Shown here one piece after another: positions 26,088-34,226 of a stretch of DNA of 64,000 bases; position 1 is the stretch's first letter, and each line of letters opens with the position of its first letter. The stretch covers positions 558,001-622,000 of the forward strand of contig CAWAXG010000071.1 of NCBI GenBank assembly GCA_963785755.1. Direction: 5' to 3'. The DNA is from JACCXG01 sp963785755 (GTDB lineage: Bacteria; Acidobacteriota; Vicinamibacteria; Vicinamibacterales; 2-12-FULL-66-21). The translations under genes and the position numbers were made by a program. The notes under the pieces are model-generated. The model was not told the origin of the DNA. It saw only the letters and a list, made by a program, of their open reading frames with translations, and made no database searches.

Positions 26088-27659
26088 ATGGGTGTGAACG
26101 CCAACTGCCGGGTGTTCCGGCCAGTCGTGCAGGTCGTCATCGCGGGCGCTCTGTCCGTCGCCGCCTCCGCGGCGGGACAACAGCCGGCCACGCAGCCGGC
26201 GCCTGCTGCCCAACCGGCCCCGACTGCGCCGCAGGCTCCGCCGGCCCAGCCCTCGCCCGTTCAGATTGCCAACCAGAAGGAACGGCAGCGGATCATGGAC
26301 CAGCTCAAGATATCCGCGATCCCGCCAGGCGCGGTGAGCTCGAGCCCCGCGACGTACAACGAGGCCGAGGCCAACCCGTATCCAAACCTGCCCGATCCGC
26401 TGACGTTGAAGAACGGCCAGAAAGTGACGACCGCCGCAATGTGGCGGAGTCGGAGACGGCCCGAGATCCTCGAAGACTTTCAGCGCGAAATTTATGGCCG
26501 CACGCCGAAGAACGTTCCCAGGGTCACCTGGGAGGTCGTGAAGACCGAGCCGGGCACTAACGGCGACGTCGCGACGGTGACCAAGCAGCTGCTCGGGCGT
26601 GTCGACAACAGCGCGTATCCGGCTCTGACCGTCATCATTCAGGCGACGTTGACCACGCCGGCTGACGCAAAAGGGCCGGTGCCCGTCATCATCCAGTTCG
26701 GCGGCGGCGTGTTTCCGCTTCCCGAAAGTGTGCTTTCCGCGGTCAATCCGTGCGCCCCGCCCGGAGGTTTCGGTGCGCGCGCCGGCGGGCCGGGACGCGG
26801 CGCCGCAGCCGGCCAGGCGCCCGGGACCGGGCGTGGACAAGGTCAGAGCGGTCCGACCTGGCAGCAGCAGATCCTCGCCAAGGGCTGGGGGTACGCGAAC
26901 CTGAACACCGGGTCGGTGCAGGGCGACTGTGGCGCCGGCCTCACCGCAGGCATCATCGGGCTGGTCAACAAGGGACAGCCCAGAAAGCTCGATGACTGGG
27001 GTGCACTGTCGGCCTGGGGCTGGGGCGCCAGTCGAATGCTGGACTACATGGAGACCGACAAGGCCGTAGACGCCAAGCGGGTCGGCGTCACCGGTCATTC
27101 CCGTGCCGGCAAGGCCGCGCTCGTGGCGATGGCGTTCGACGAGCGCTTCGCCATCGGCTACATCAGTTCCTCAGGCCAGGGTGGCGCGAAGCTGCACCGG
27201 CGCAAGTACGGCGAGACGATCGAGAACGTCGCCAACAGCTTCTATCACTGGATGGCGGGGAACTATCTGAAGTACACCGCCCGCTGGGACACGATGCCGG
27301 TGGACTCGCACGAGCTGATCGCGCTCTGCGCGCCCCGTCCCGTGTTCATCAGCGCCGGCAACGATCCGGGAGCGGTCAACGCCGACGGCACGGTCCCCAT
27401 CAACGATGCGTGGGTCGATGCGCGCGGCAGTTTCATGGCGGCGGTCGGGGCCGGACCGGTCTACAAGCTGCTCGGCAGGAAGGATCTCGGGACGGCGACC
27501 TATCCGCCGATCGATACCGCGGTGATCGACGGCGATCTCGGATTCAGGCAGCACACGGGCGGGCATACGCCGGAACCGACGTGGCCGACGTTCCTGCAGT
27601 TTGCCGAGCGTTATCTGCGCGCCCCCGCACAGTCGACCAGTACCGCGGCGGTCCGATAG
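26088..27659 (+). CDS. CE15 glucuronoyl esterase
   Basis: 523 residues: a signal peptide, a Pro/Ala/Gln-rich linker (about 28-65), then an alpha/beta-hydrolase. The nucleophile elbow is VTGHSRAGKAAL with Ser338; the late HTGGHTPEPTW supplies a plausible catalytic His. Bacterial CE15 enzymes have this GHSRxGK form. They cleave ester bonds between glucuronic acid of xylan and lignin alcohols. A Gly/Ala/Arg-rich insertion (GARAGGPGRGAAAGQ) lies before the elbow. Paired with the GH67 gene. Confidence 0.88.
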   Translation: MGVNANCRVFRPVVQVVIAGALSVAASAAGQQPATQPAPAAQPAPTAPQAPPAQPSPVQIANQKERQRIMDQLKISAIPPGAVSSSPATYNEAEANPYPNLPDPLTLKNGQKVTTAAMWRSRRRPEILEDFQREIYGRTPKNVPRVTWEVVKTEPGTNGDVATVTKQLLGRVDNSAYPALTVIIQATLTTPADAKGPVPVIIQFGGGVFPLPESVLSAVNPCAPPGGFGARAGGPGRGAAAGQAPGTGRGQGQSGPTWQQQILAKGWGYANLNTGSVQGDCGAGLTAGIIGLVNKGQPRKLDDWGALSAWGWGASRMLDYMETDKAVDAKRVGVTGHSRAGKAALVAMAFDERFAIGYISSSGQGGAKLHRRKYGETIENVANSFYHWMAGNYLKYTARWDTMPVDSHELIALCAPRPVFISAGNDPGAVNADGTVPINDAWVDARGSFMAAVGAGPVYKLLGRKDLGTATYPPIDTAVIDGDLGFRQHTGGHTPEPTWPTFLQFAERYLRAPAQSTSTAAVR

Positions 27660-27690
27660 CAGCGCACCGAGGGTTCGCGACCCAATGAAT

Positions 27691-27880
27691 GTGTCAACTT
27701 CCAATCTCCAACTCCCAACTTCCAAAACGTTCTCGGTCGATCGGCTCTGAGCGCCTTTGGTAGTTGCCCGCCGCCGCTCGTCGGCTCGGTCGCAGGTCGA
27801 CGAGCTCTGGCGAGGCCTCGCCGTAGCGCGCGTAGATCATGCGCGCAAAGGCGGGGAGGTTGGGAATTGGGAGTTATCAG
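27691..27880. repeat. Dispersed ~190-bp hairpin element, copy 2
   Basis: Near-identical in layout to 6341-6526: starts TGTCAACTTCCAA, contains TCGGCTCTGAGC, TGCCCGCCGC and GACGAGCTCTGGCGAGGC, and ends GCGGGGAGGTTGGGAATT. Terminal and internal segments are inverted repeats. It fills the gap between the convergent CE15 and FNR-like genes. Confidence 0.88.
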
Positions 27881-27898
27881 GGCGCGCTTTTTCAGCAC

Positions 27899-28786
27899 TC
27901 AGCCGAAGGCCTCGGTCTTGATGCGCTCGCGCGGGACGTCGAGCGCGTGAACGTGGCCGAGCATCGCCTCGAGGAACTGCGGCGCGGGTGTCGTGCCTTG
28001 CGCCGCGCAGGCACGCCGCTCCCACACGGTGATTGCCGGTCCGCAGGCGTAGACGAACGAGTCGGGCTCCTCGGCCAGCACGGCGCGAATCGACTCGAGA
28101 TCGACGCGGCCACTGCGCACATTGGGCCCATAGGCGAGAGGCCCCGGCTCGCGGGTCAGCCAGTGCAGCACCCGGAACCGTTCCGGGTGCTGCGCGGCGA
28201 GCTCGGTCAAGGCATCGCGAAAAATCACGTCATCCCAGGTCTTGTTCGAGTAGATGAGGGTGTGCCGCAGCGCCGCGTGATGGAGGAGTGAATCCTTGAT
28301 CATCGAGACATTCGGCACGCTGCCGGATCCGGCGCACAGATGCAGGATGTGTCCGGCCCGGCTTTCGATGTCATCCGGGAACACGTAGCCGCCGGCGAAG
28401 CCGCGCACCGCGACGCGATCGCCGGCGCGCACCTGATGCACGAGATAGCCGGACAGCAGGGGAGGGTATTTCGATCGATCGCGAACGTAGAGCTCCTCCT
28501 TGATCGTGATCGCCAGATACGGTTCGTGCGGCGCCGAGCTCATCGAGTAGGCGCGCGGCGCCTCGCGGCGGCCCTTCTGGTGTTCGAGGTAGGCGACAAA
28601 GCTCTGGAGCCCCGGGAACTGGCGGGCATCGATGCTGACGTACTGTCCGGCGCGCCACTCGATGCGGCGGCCGCCGGTGTCCAGCACGAGTGTTCGCGTG
28701 TCCGGCGTTTCGACGATCGACTCGAGCACGACCGTGTCGAACGTCGTCATCCGGCCGGATTCGGTTGCGGCGCCTGTGTCAGTCAT
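27899..28786 (-). CDS. FNR-like flavin reductase (ferredoxin-NADP reductase fold)
   Basis: 295 residues from ATG 28786, whose ATGA overlaps the preceding stop. The FAD-binding signature RAYSMSSAP and the NAD(P) domain (LHLCAGSGSVPNVSMI, then VYACGPAIT) are present; no 2Fe-2S cysteine motif follows. It probably takes electrons from NAD(P)H and passes them to a partner. As the last gene of the cfa-like / flavoprotein / FNR operon it likely supplies electrons for the lipid modification catalysed there. Confidence 0.82.
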   Translation of the reverse strand: MTDTGAATESGRMTTFDTVVLESIVETPDTRTLVLDTGGRRIEWRAGQYVSIDARQFPGLQSFVAYLEHQKGRREAPRAYSMSSAPHEPYLAITIKEELYVRDRSKYPPLLSGYLVHQVRAGDRVAVRGFAGGYVFPDDIESRAGHILHLCAGSGSVPNVSMIKDSLLHHAALRHTLIYSNKTWDDVIFRDALTELAAQHPERFRVLHWLTREPGPLAYGPNVRSGRVDLESIRAVLAEEPDSFVYACGPAITVWERRACAAQGTTPAPQFLEAMLGHVHALDVPRERIKTEAFG

Positions 28787-29868
28787 TGCTGCGCGCGAAG
28801 GAACCAACGGTCGAGCAGGACGTGTCGGGTGAACGCCTGCGATCCCAGGAGTATCCGGCCGATCGCGGCGGTTGCGGTACGCAGCGGCTGCGGCAGCCGC
28901 GTGGCCGACGGATGCAGCCGACCGAGCGCCTCGGCATACGGCTGAAGCGCGGCGCGATCGGTTCGTCCCGCGGCGGCGATCAGCGTCTCGGCCGCCAGGC
29001 GCCCGGATTCAATGGCAGGGCGGATCCCTTCGCCGCTCTCCGGGTAGGCGAGCCCGGCCGCGTCGCCGATGATCAGCGCGTCGTCGTCGATGAGCGGCCG
29101 CGGCCCGGTGCCTTCTGCCAGGTAGGCGTGCCCCCGCCACTGTACTGCCGACGCCTCCGTGAGCCGATGTTTCTGCGCGAGAAGGTCGGTGAAGTGTCTG
29201 ACGTGGGATGCGAAGTCCTGGCTCGTCCGGCGGCCGATCCCGACGTTGAGGTAGTTTCCCTTCCGCACGCACCAGCCGTAGCCTTCCATGTCACGGCAGA
29301 AGAACAGCTCCGGCATCGACCCGTCGATCCCGTCGTGCGGACTCTGGAGCTGAAACTCCGCCTCCTTCGCGATCACCGGGCGCGAGGTGTCCGCGCCGCC
29401 CCGCAGATGGCGTGCGACGGGACAGAAGTGCCCGCCGGCGCCGACGATTACCCTGGCCTGGATGTTGTCGTTCACGATCCATCCGTCACCGTCACGGCGA
29501 AGGGTTCGAAGCGGGGTTCCGTCGATGATCCGGGCTCCGGATCGACGCAGCAGGAAATCGTCGAACTCGCAGCGGCGGATGGCGTAGCTGACGGTGGACG
29601 CGTAGCGAGTGTCGAGCAGCTTCCCGCCGATGACGCCGGTTCGGAAGCCCCGGATCTCCTGAATCGTGAGTCCCGCGGTCTCGTAGTCTTCCGGATCGAG
29701 ATCGAGCAGGCGGAACACCGCCGGTGTGAGCCAACCCGCGCAGACCTTGTCACGCGGGAAGCGTGCCCGATCGATCACGATGACGTTCCATCCCGCCCTG
29801 GTCAGCGTGCGGGCGCAGGTCGATCCCGCTGGTCCACCGCCGGCGACGAGCGCGTCACAGTGGATCAC
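28783..29868 (-). CDS. Geranylgeranyl-reductase-family FAD oxidoreductase
   Basis: 361 residues. The N-terminal FAD motif is DALVAGGGPAGSTCA, followed by the family's DKVCAGWL block and the GDAAGLAYPESGEGI FAD-ribityl motif. Members reduce isolated double bonds of lipids such as isoprenoid chains, or oxidise substrates. The GTG at 29868 overlaps the cfa-like stop as GTGA and is preferred over an ATG-type start 42 bases upstream. Coupling to a fatty-acyl methyltransferase and an FNR-like protein suggests action on a methylated or methylene lipid. Confidence 0.8.
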   Translation of the reverse strand: MIHCDALVAGGGPAGSTCARTLTRAGWNVIVIDRARFPRDKVCAGWLTPAVFRLLDLDPEDYETAGLTIQEIRGFRTGVIGGKLLDTRYASTVSYAIRRCEFDDFLLRRSGARIIDGTPLRTLRRDGDGWIVNDNIQARVIVGAGGHFCPVARHLRGGADTSRPVIAKEAEFQLQSPHDGIDGSMPELFFCRDMEGYGWCVRKGNYLNVGIGRRTSQDFASHVRHFTDLLAQKHRLTEASAVQWRGHAYLAEGTGPRPLIDDDALIIGDAAGLAYPESGEGIRPAIESGRLAAETLIAAAGRTDRAALQPYAEALGRLHPSATRLPQPLRTATAAIGRILLGSQAFTRHVLLDRWFLRAQQ

Positions 29869-31145
29869 GCGACGGCTCCAGGCGTCTGGTGCGGCGCGGA
29901 TCGCGTCCATGACGGCGGCGGCGATTCGCGCGGGGTGAACACGATCTGGAACAGCTGCATCCAGCCGGTGGCGAAAGCCGCCTGCGAACCGGCCAGGTAC
30001 AGCTCCCAGGCACGCTGGAATTCGTGGCCATGCGCGGAGCGGACGCGATCGCCGGCGGCGGCGAACCGGTCGGCCCAGTGCGCGAGCGTCTGGGCGTAGT
30101 GAAGCCGCAGATTCTCGATGTCGATGACCGACATCCCGGCCGGGCCGAGGACGCGCGTCGTGACCTCCGCGATCGTCGGAGTGTAGCCGCCGGGGAAGAT
30201 GCGCCGCCGAATCCAGGCGTTCAGGGGCCGCGGCTCATCACGGCCGATGAAATGCAGCAGGCCGCGGCCGCCTTGCCGCTTCACGGCACGGCGCAGGACT
30301 TCGGCGAGCGAAGGAAAGTGTGAGAGCCCGACGTGCTCCAACATGCCGACCGAGACGAACGCGTCGAACTGTCCGGCGACGTTCCGGTAGTCGTCATCGA
30401 TGAACTCGACCATGTGCTCCAGGTCTTCGCGCCTGGCGCGTTCGCGCGCGAACACGAGCTGCTCGCGCGAGATGTTGAAGGCCTTCACCCGGACGCCATA
30501 GTGACGCGCCATGTGCAGAGCCAGCGCACCCCATCCGCAGCCGGCTTCCACGACCGTCTCCCCGGGCTGCAGGCGCAGCTTGCGGCAGACGACGTCGAGC
30601 TTGAGACGCTGCGCATCGTCCAGTGACATTTCCGGCGTCGCGAAGTAGGCGCACGTGTACACCATCGCGCGGTCCAGCCACAGGGCGTAGAAGTCATTCC
30701 CCAGGTCGTAATGATGGTGGACGTTGCGGCGTGCGCTGGACTCGCTGTTGGAGCGCGTGAGCGCTGAGGCAATCCGCTCGGCGAAGTAAGGCTGCTGGGC
30801 CGCTGCGGATCGTGACAGCGCGCGGACGACTTGGTAGAGCGAGCCTCTGACCTGAATCCGGCCGGCCATGTAACTCTCGCCCAAATAGAGGTTCGGGTGG
30901 AAAGCGAGTCCAATCAGGGCGCGCCGGTCGGCGAGGACGAGGTCGCCGACTGCCGGTGCAGCGTTTCCGTACGGGGACGTGCCGTCCCAGAGCTCGAGAC
31001 GCACCGGCCCATCGGCGATGGTCTGCTGAACTCGGGCCGCAAGCCAGCGATCCAGGACGGTGACCCGCTGCCCGCGGCGTGCGTCCGGCCGATCGATGGC
31101 GGGATCGGTGCGCGGGGACAGCTGGGAGATGCCTGCCGTATCCAT
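29865..31145 (-). CDS. Cyclopropane-fatty-acyl-phospholipid synthase-like methyltransferase
   Basis: 426 residues from ATG 31145. The CFA pattern is clear: NVHHHYDLGNDFYALWLD, MVYTCAYF, then the SAM site VVEAGCGWGALALHMARHYG and FDAFVSVGMLEHVG. Such enzymes move a methyl from SAM to a cis double bond of a phospholipid acyl chain, giving a cyclopropane or a methyl-branched product. First gene of a three-gene operon joined by 4-base overlaps. The coupled flavoprotein and reductase suggest a product beyond a plain cyclopropane. A longer frame to 31622 runs through the palindrome and was rejected. Confidence 0.88.
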   Translation of the reverse strand: MDTAGISQLSPRTDPAIDRPDARRGQRVTVLDRWLAARVQQTIADGPVRLELWDGTSPYGNAAPAVGDLVLADRRALIGLAFHPNLYLGESYMAGRIQVRGSLYQVVRALSRSAAAQQPYFAERIASALTRSNSESSARRNVHHHYDLGNDFYALWLDRAMVYTCAYFATPEMSLDDAQRLKLDVVCRKLRLQPGETVVEAGCGWGALALHMARHYGVRVKAFNISREQLVFARERARREDLEHMVEFIDDDYRNVAGQFDAFVSVGMLEHVGLSHFPSLAEVLRRAVKRQGGRGLLHFIGRDEPRPLNAWIRRRIFPGGYTPTIAEVTTRVLGPAGMSVIDIENLRLHYAQTLAHWADRFAAAGDRVRSAHGHEFQRAWELYLAGSQAAFATGWMQLFQIVFTPRESPPPSWTRSAPHQTPGAVA

Positions 31146-31266
31146 CGTCGCGTCCCTCTCCTCTGTCTCTCGATATTTTACGTGGGCGGCGTGGCCGGGG
31201 TTGGGTGTCCGCTCCCGTGCCGGCGCATCATATCCGATTGAATCCTTCCGAAAATGACGGGTTTTA

Positions 31267-31314
31267 GGGGTCGGATCTTGTATTTCAACATGTTGAAATA
31301 CAAGATCCGACCCC
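31267..31314. repeat. Perfect 48-bp palindrome (REP-like)
   Basis: Two 24-base halves are exact reverse complements. The left half begins GGGGTCGGATCTTG and the centre is CAACATGTTG. It lies in the 363-base gap (31146-31508) between the divergent cfa-like and DUF4342 genes; the rest of the gap shows no gene. Its GGGGTCGGATC ends resemble REP sequences mobilised by RAYT transposases, none of which is nearby. Confidence 0.9.
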
Positions 31315-31508
31315 CTCGACGACGCCGGGTCCAGGCGGGCTCCATCGGCCAGGTGGATGACGACGACGGTTCCGCCACTTGCCCGGGAGTCCACGGGACG
31401 TGCGGCCGTGGTGCGCATCGACGAGGCGTCGGCTCGGTTGCCGCAGCCGGCTCTGGGCGAAGGAACAAGACCAGTGGAACAATCGTCGTTCCATTCGGGG
31501 AGACATTG

Positions 31509-31814
31509 ATGACCGACAAGCAGAGCAAGTGGGAGACGTTCACATCCGAGAGCGCGGCCATTCTCGACAAGCTTCGCGATATCGTTCACGAGGGCAACGT
31601 CCGCCGGGTCGTCGTGGAACACCAGGGCCGGACGGTTGCGGAATTCCCGCTGACGGCCGGCGTCGTCGGCGCCGTGTTCGCACCGGTGCTCGCGGCGATC
31701 GGCGCCCTGCTCGCGCTCCTGCAGAACTGCACGATTCGCGTCGAGCGGGCGCAGGACGTCACCGAAGACCCCGCCTCCGAGCGCACCGATGACACCCCGG
31801 CCGGTGTCGTCTGA
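31509..31814 (+). CDS. DUF4342 protein
   Basis: 101 residues from ATG 31509. The DUF4342 pattern is complete: KLRDIVHEGNVRRVVVEH, then a hydrophobic segment (VVGAVFAPVLAAIGALLALL) that is probably membrane-embedded, then NCTIRVER. The acidic tail is variable. Function unknown. It stands alone and faces away from the cfa-like operon across the palindrome. Confidence 0.85.
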   Translation: MTDKQSKWETFTSESAAILDKLRDIVHEGNVRRVVVEHQGRTVAEFPLTAGVVGAVFAPVLAAIGALLALLQNCTIRVERAQDVTEDPASERTDDTPAGVV

Positions 31815-32020
31815 AGCTCCCGACTGACCCTGAGCGCACGAACCCCTCGACCTCCGGTCCAGAGACGCGCCTCAACGTTGCGGCTGTTGCGCCGGCGCCT
31901 CGGAGGCGCCACGGATCAACGAGGACGAAACATTCAGCGCGACGTCCCCACGATCGAACGCGCTCATGTTCTCGAGCGTCGTCTCCGCGACGTTCCGCAC
32001 AAGCTGCCTTTTTCAGGAAA

Positions 32021-32052
32021 ATTGCGCCGGGGGTCCGTTGCCCCCGGGGGCG
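32021..32052 (-). terminator. Possible terminator after ftsB-like gene
   Basis: On the minus strand, directly after the ftsB-like stop, GCGCCCCCGGGGG can pair imperfectly with CCCCCGGCGC and is followed by AATTTTCC. The stem has a bulge and the T run is short. The rest of the 240-base gap 31815-32054 shows no gene. Confidence 0.4.
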
Positions 32053-32054
32053 CG

Positions 32055-32447
32055 CTAGTGAACCGGCCGGTCCGAGCTGGCTGCCGGTTTTGCGTCCTTG
32101 ATGATGAACAGGATCTCTCCCGGCTTGATCAGGCCCAGCTCCTGGCGGGCGAGCGCCTCGATGGTGGCGGGGTCCGACCGGAGGCGGCGGACATCTTCGC
32201 GAAGCCGCGAATTCTCTGTTTTCAATCGATCGATGGCGCCGACCAGCTCTCCATGGGTGCGGCGGGCGCGCAGCGTCTCCATCAGGCCCCGCTCGCCGAT
32301 CAGCGCGTTGATCACCAGCACCAGGGTCACGAAGACGAGGAGCAACTGGAGGGTCCTGCGCCTCGACACGGGAGGCACGGATGAGGTAGTAATCGACGCC
32401 TTGCGTCGCGGAGTGGCCGACGCAGGTTCACGGATCGCAGAGGGCAT
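32055..32447 (-). CDS. FtsB/DivIC-like septum formation protein
   Basis: 130 residues. A short cytoplasmic N terminus, one membrane helix (LQLLLVFVTLVLVINALIG) and a coiled coil (ELVGAIDRLKTENSRLREDV) are followed by ATIEALARQELGLIKPGEIL, the conserved FtsB end. It would join the FtsL/FtsQ divisome bridge. ATG 32447 was preferred over an upstream TTG at 32471. Confidence 0.85.
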   Translation of the reverse strand: MPSAIREPASATPRRKASITTSSVPPVSRRRTLQLLLVFVTLVLVINALIGERGLMETLRARRTHGELVGAIDRLKTENSRLREDVRRLRSDPATIEALARQELGLIKPGEILFIIKDAKPAASSDRPVH

Positions 32448-32542
32448 TCGCAAATGCAGTCCTTTGTACAATACTTTCGTTCGAGTCGAGCTTCGGAATT
32501 AGCGCCCCCAACGAAAAAATCCGCGCGAGGTCGAGTGTCTGT

Positions 32543-32866
32543 ATGAACCCTGAGTACGTGATCGTGCTGACGACCCTTCCCGCCGACGCTGATGCTCACG
32601 CGCTTGGCAAGACGCTCGTCGAGGAGCGGCTCGCCGCCTGCGTCAACCTGCTGCCGCCGATGAGCTCCGTGTACCGGTGGGAAGGGCACGTCGAGCAGGA
32701 CACCGAGCGGCAGATGATCATCAAGACGTCGCGTGAGCGGGTGGTGACGCTGTGGGAGCGGATCAGGGAGCTGCACCCGTACGAAGTGCCGGAGTTCGTC
32801 GTGCTGTCGATCATCGACGGCAGCGACGCCTACCTGCGATGGCTGGGAGAGTCCACCTCCCCGTAG
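32543..32866 (+). CDS. cutA: CutA1-like divalent-cation tolerance protein
   Basis: 107 residues, full length. Typical CutA1 blocks: LTTLPADADAHALGKTLVEE, AACVNLLPPMSSVYRWEG and LHPYEVPEFVV. It forms a stable trimer; the physiological role is uncertain despite its link to copper tolerance. The gene ends exactly where a long inverted repeat begins. Confidence 0.93.
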   Translation: MNPEYVIVLTTLPADADAHALGKTLVEERLAACVNLLPPMSSVYRWEGHVEQDTERQMIIKTSRERVVTLWERIRELHPYEVPEFVVLSIIDGSDAYLRWLGESTSP

Positions 32867-32972
32867 CTTCCGCCTGACCGCCTCCGCCAAGGCTCCGGCG
32901 GACCGCCGTAGCTTTAGCGGAGGCTGGTCGGCGAGACTCGCCATAGCCTTGGCGGAGGCGGTCAGGCGGAAG
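32867..32972. repeat. Perfect 28-bp inverted repeat with GGCGAG core
   Basis: Arms at 32867-32894 and 32945-32972 are exact reverse complements (CTTCCGCCTGACCGCCTCCG start). The 50-base loop holds GCGGACCGCCGTAGC and GGCGAGACTCGCC. It starts at the base after the cutA stop and faces the convergent PLP-enzyme gene, so it may act as a bidirectional terminator. A related copy is at 56659-56768. Confidence 0.9.
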
Positions 32973-33041
32973 GAAAGAGTAGCGGCCTGTTTTCCACGAC
33001 AGCCGCATCCTTCTAAAGCCGGAAGCCACCTGAGTCTCTGT

Positions 33042-34193
33042 CTAAGCCAATGCCTGTTTGAGATCTTCGATGAGATCGACGGGATCCTCGATGCCGACCG
33101 AAATGCGCACGAGACTGTCGGGGAGACCGATCGCGGCGCGCCGTTCGGGCGGCACCGAGGCGTGCGTCATCGACGCGGGATGGGAGATCAGGGTCTCGAC
33201 GCCGCCGAGGCTCTCGGCGAGCGCCATCAACTGCACGCGGTTGCACACCCGGCGCGCGTCCTCGAACGTGCCGACGTCGAATGACACCATGCCGCCGAAG
33301 CCGCTCATCTGCGCCTTCGCCAGCTCATGCTGGGGATGCGACGGCAATCCAGGATAGTAGACCTGCCGCACCTTGGGATGTGCAGCCAGGAATTCGGCAA
33401 CCGCCTGTCCGTTGATATTGTGCTGGGCCATGCGCACGGCCAGCGTCTTGGTTCCCCGCAGCACCAGCCAGGAATCGAACGGGCTCAGGATTGCTCCTTC
33501 CGCGTTCTGGATGAAGCGCAGCCACTCGATGTCGTCGTCGCGCACGGCGATCACGATGCCGCCAATGCTGTCGCTGTGGCCGTTCAGGTACTTGGTCGTC
33601 GAGTGGACCACCAGGTCGGCGCCGAAGTCGAGGGGGCGCTGCACATACGGGCTCGCGAACGTGTTGTCGACGACAAGCCGGGCGTTCGCCTGACGCGCGA
33701 TCTCGGCGGTGACCCTGAGATCGGTCAGCCGCAGCACCGGATTGGTCGGGGTCTCGACGAACAGCATCTTCGTCGCCGGCCGGAGGGCCTGATGAATCAG
33801 CGCCGGCTGCGACGTGTCGACGTAGGTGAACTCGATCTGGTACCGCGTCAGCACCTTGTCGAACAAACGGAATGTACCGCCGTAAGTGTTGTCGGTGACG
33901 ACAACGTGATCGCCCGACTGGAGCATGGTCGCCAGGGCGCCGATCGCCGCCATCCCGGACGCGAACGCGAATCCCGCTTGTCCGCGCTCGATCGCCGCGA
34001 CGTTCGCTTCGAGCGCGGCGCGCGTCGGGTTCTGTGTCCGCGCGTACTCGTAGCCCTTGTGCCGGCCGAGCTCATCCTGCACGTAGGTCGAGGTCTGAAA
34101 GATCGGTGTGATGATGGCGCCGGTCGAGGGATCGGGCTCTTGACCCGCGTGGATGCAGATCGTCGAGAAGTGCGAGCTGTCTCTTAGCTTCAC
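33042..34193 (-). CDS. Cystathionine gamma-synthase/lyase-family PLP enzyme
   Basis: 383 residues, the length of the Cys/Met metabolism PLP family. The PLP lysine is in VVHSTTKYLNGHSD, and the cofactor ring motif ASGMAAIGALATML is near residue 80. It acts in trans-sulfuration, joining or splitting cystathionine; synthase and lyase cannot be told apart by eye. It diverges from the SpoIIE gene with 33 bases between starts. Confidence 0.88.
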   Translation of the reverse strand: MKLRDSSHFSTICIHAGQEPDPSTGAIITPIFQTSTYVQDELGRHKGYEYARTQNPTRAALEANVAAIERGQAGFAFASGMAAIGALATMLQSGDHVVVTDNTYGGTFRLFDKVLTRYQIEFTYVDTSQPALIHQALRPATKMLFVETPTNPVLRLTDLRVTAEIARQANARLVVDNTFASPYVQRPLDFGADLVVHSTTKYLNGHSDSIGGIVIAVRDDDIEWLRFIQNAEGAILSPFDSWLVLRGTKTLAVRMAQHNINGQAVAEFLAAHPKVRQVYYPGLPSHPQHELAKAQMSGFGGMVSFDVGTFEDARRVCNRVQLMALAESLGGVETLISHPASMTHASVPPERRAAIGLPDSLVRISVGIEDPVDLIEDLKQALA

Positions 34194-34226
34194 GCGTCCA
34201 ATGTTATCATTCGCTCTTTAGGCGAC

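Noticed and set aside
29865..31622. Longer N terminus for the CFA-like gene
   Set aside because: The extra ~160 codons run through the 48-bp palindrome and lack similarity to the family; ATG 31145 fits better.
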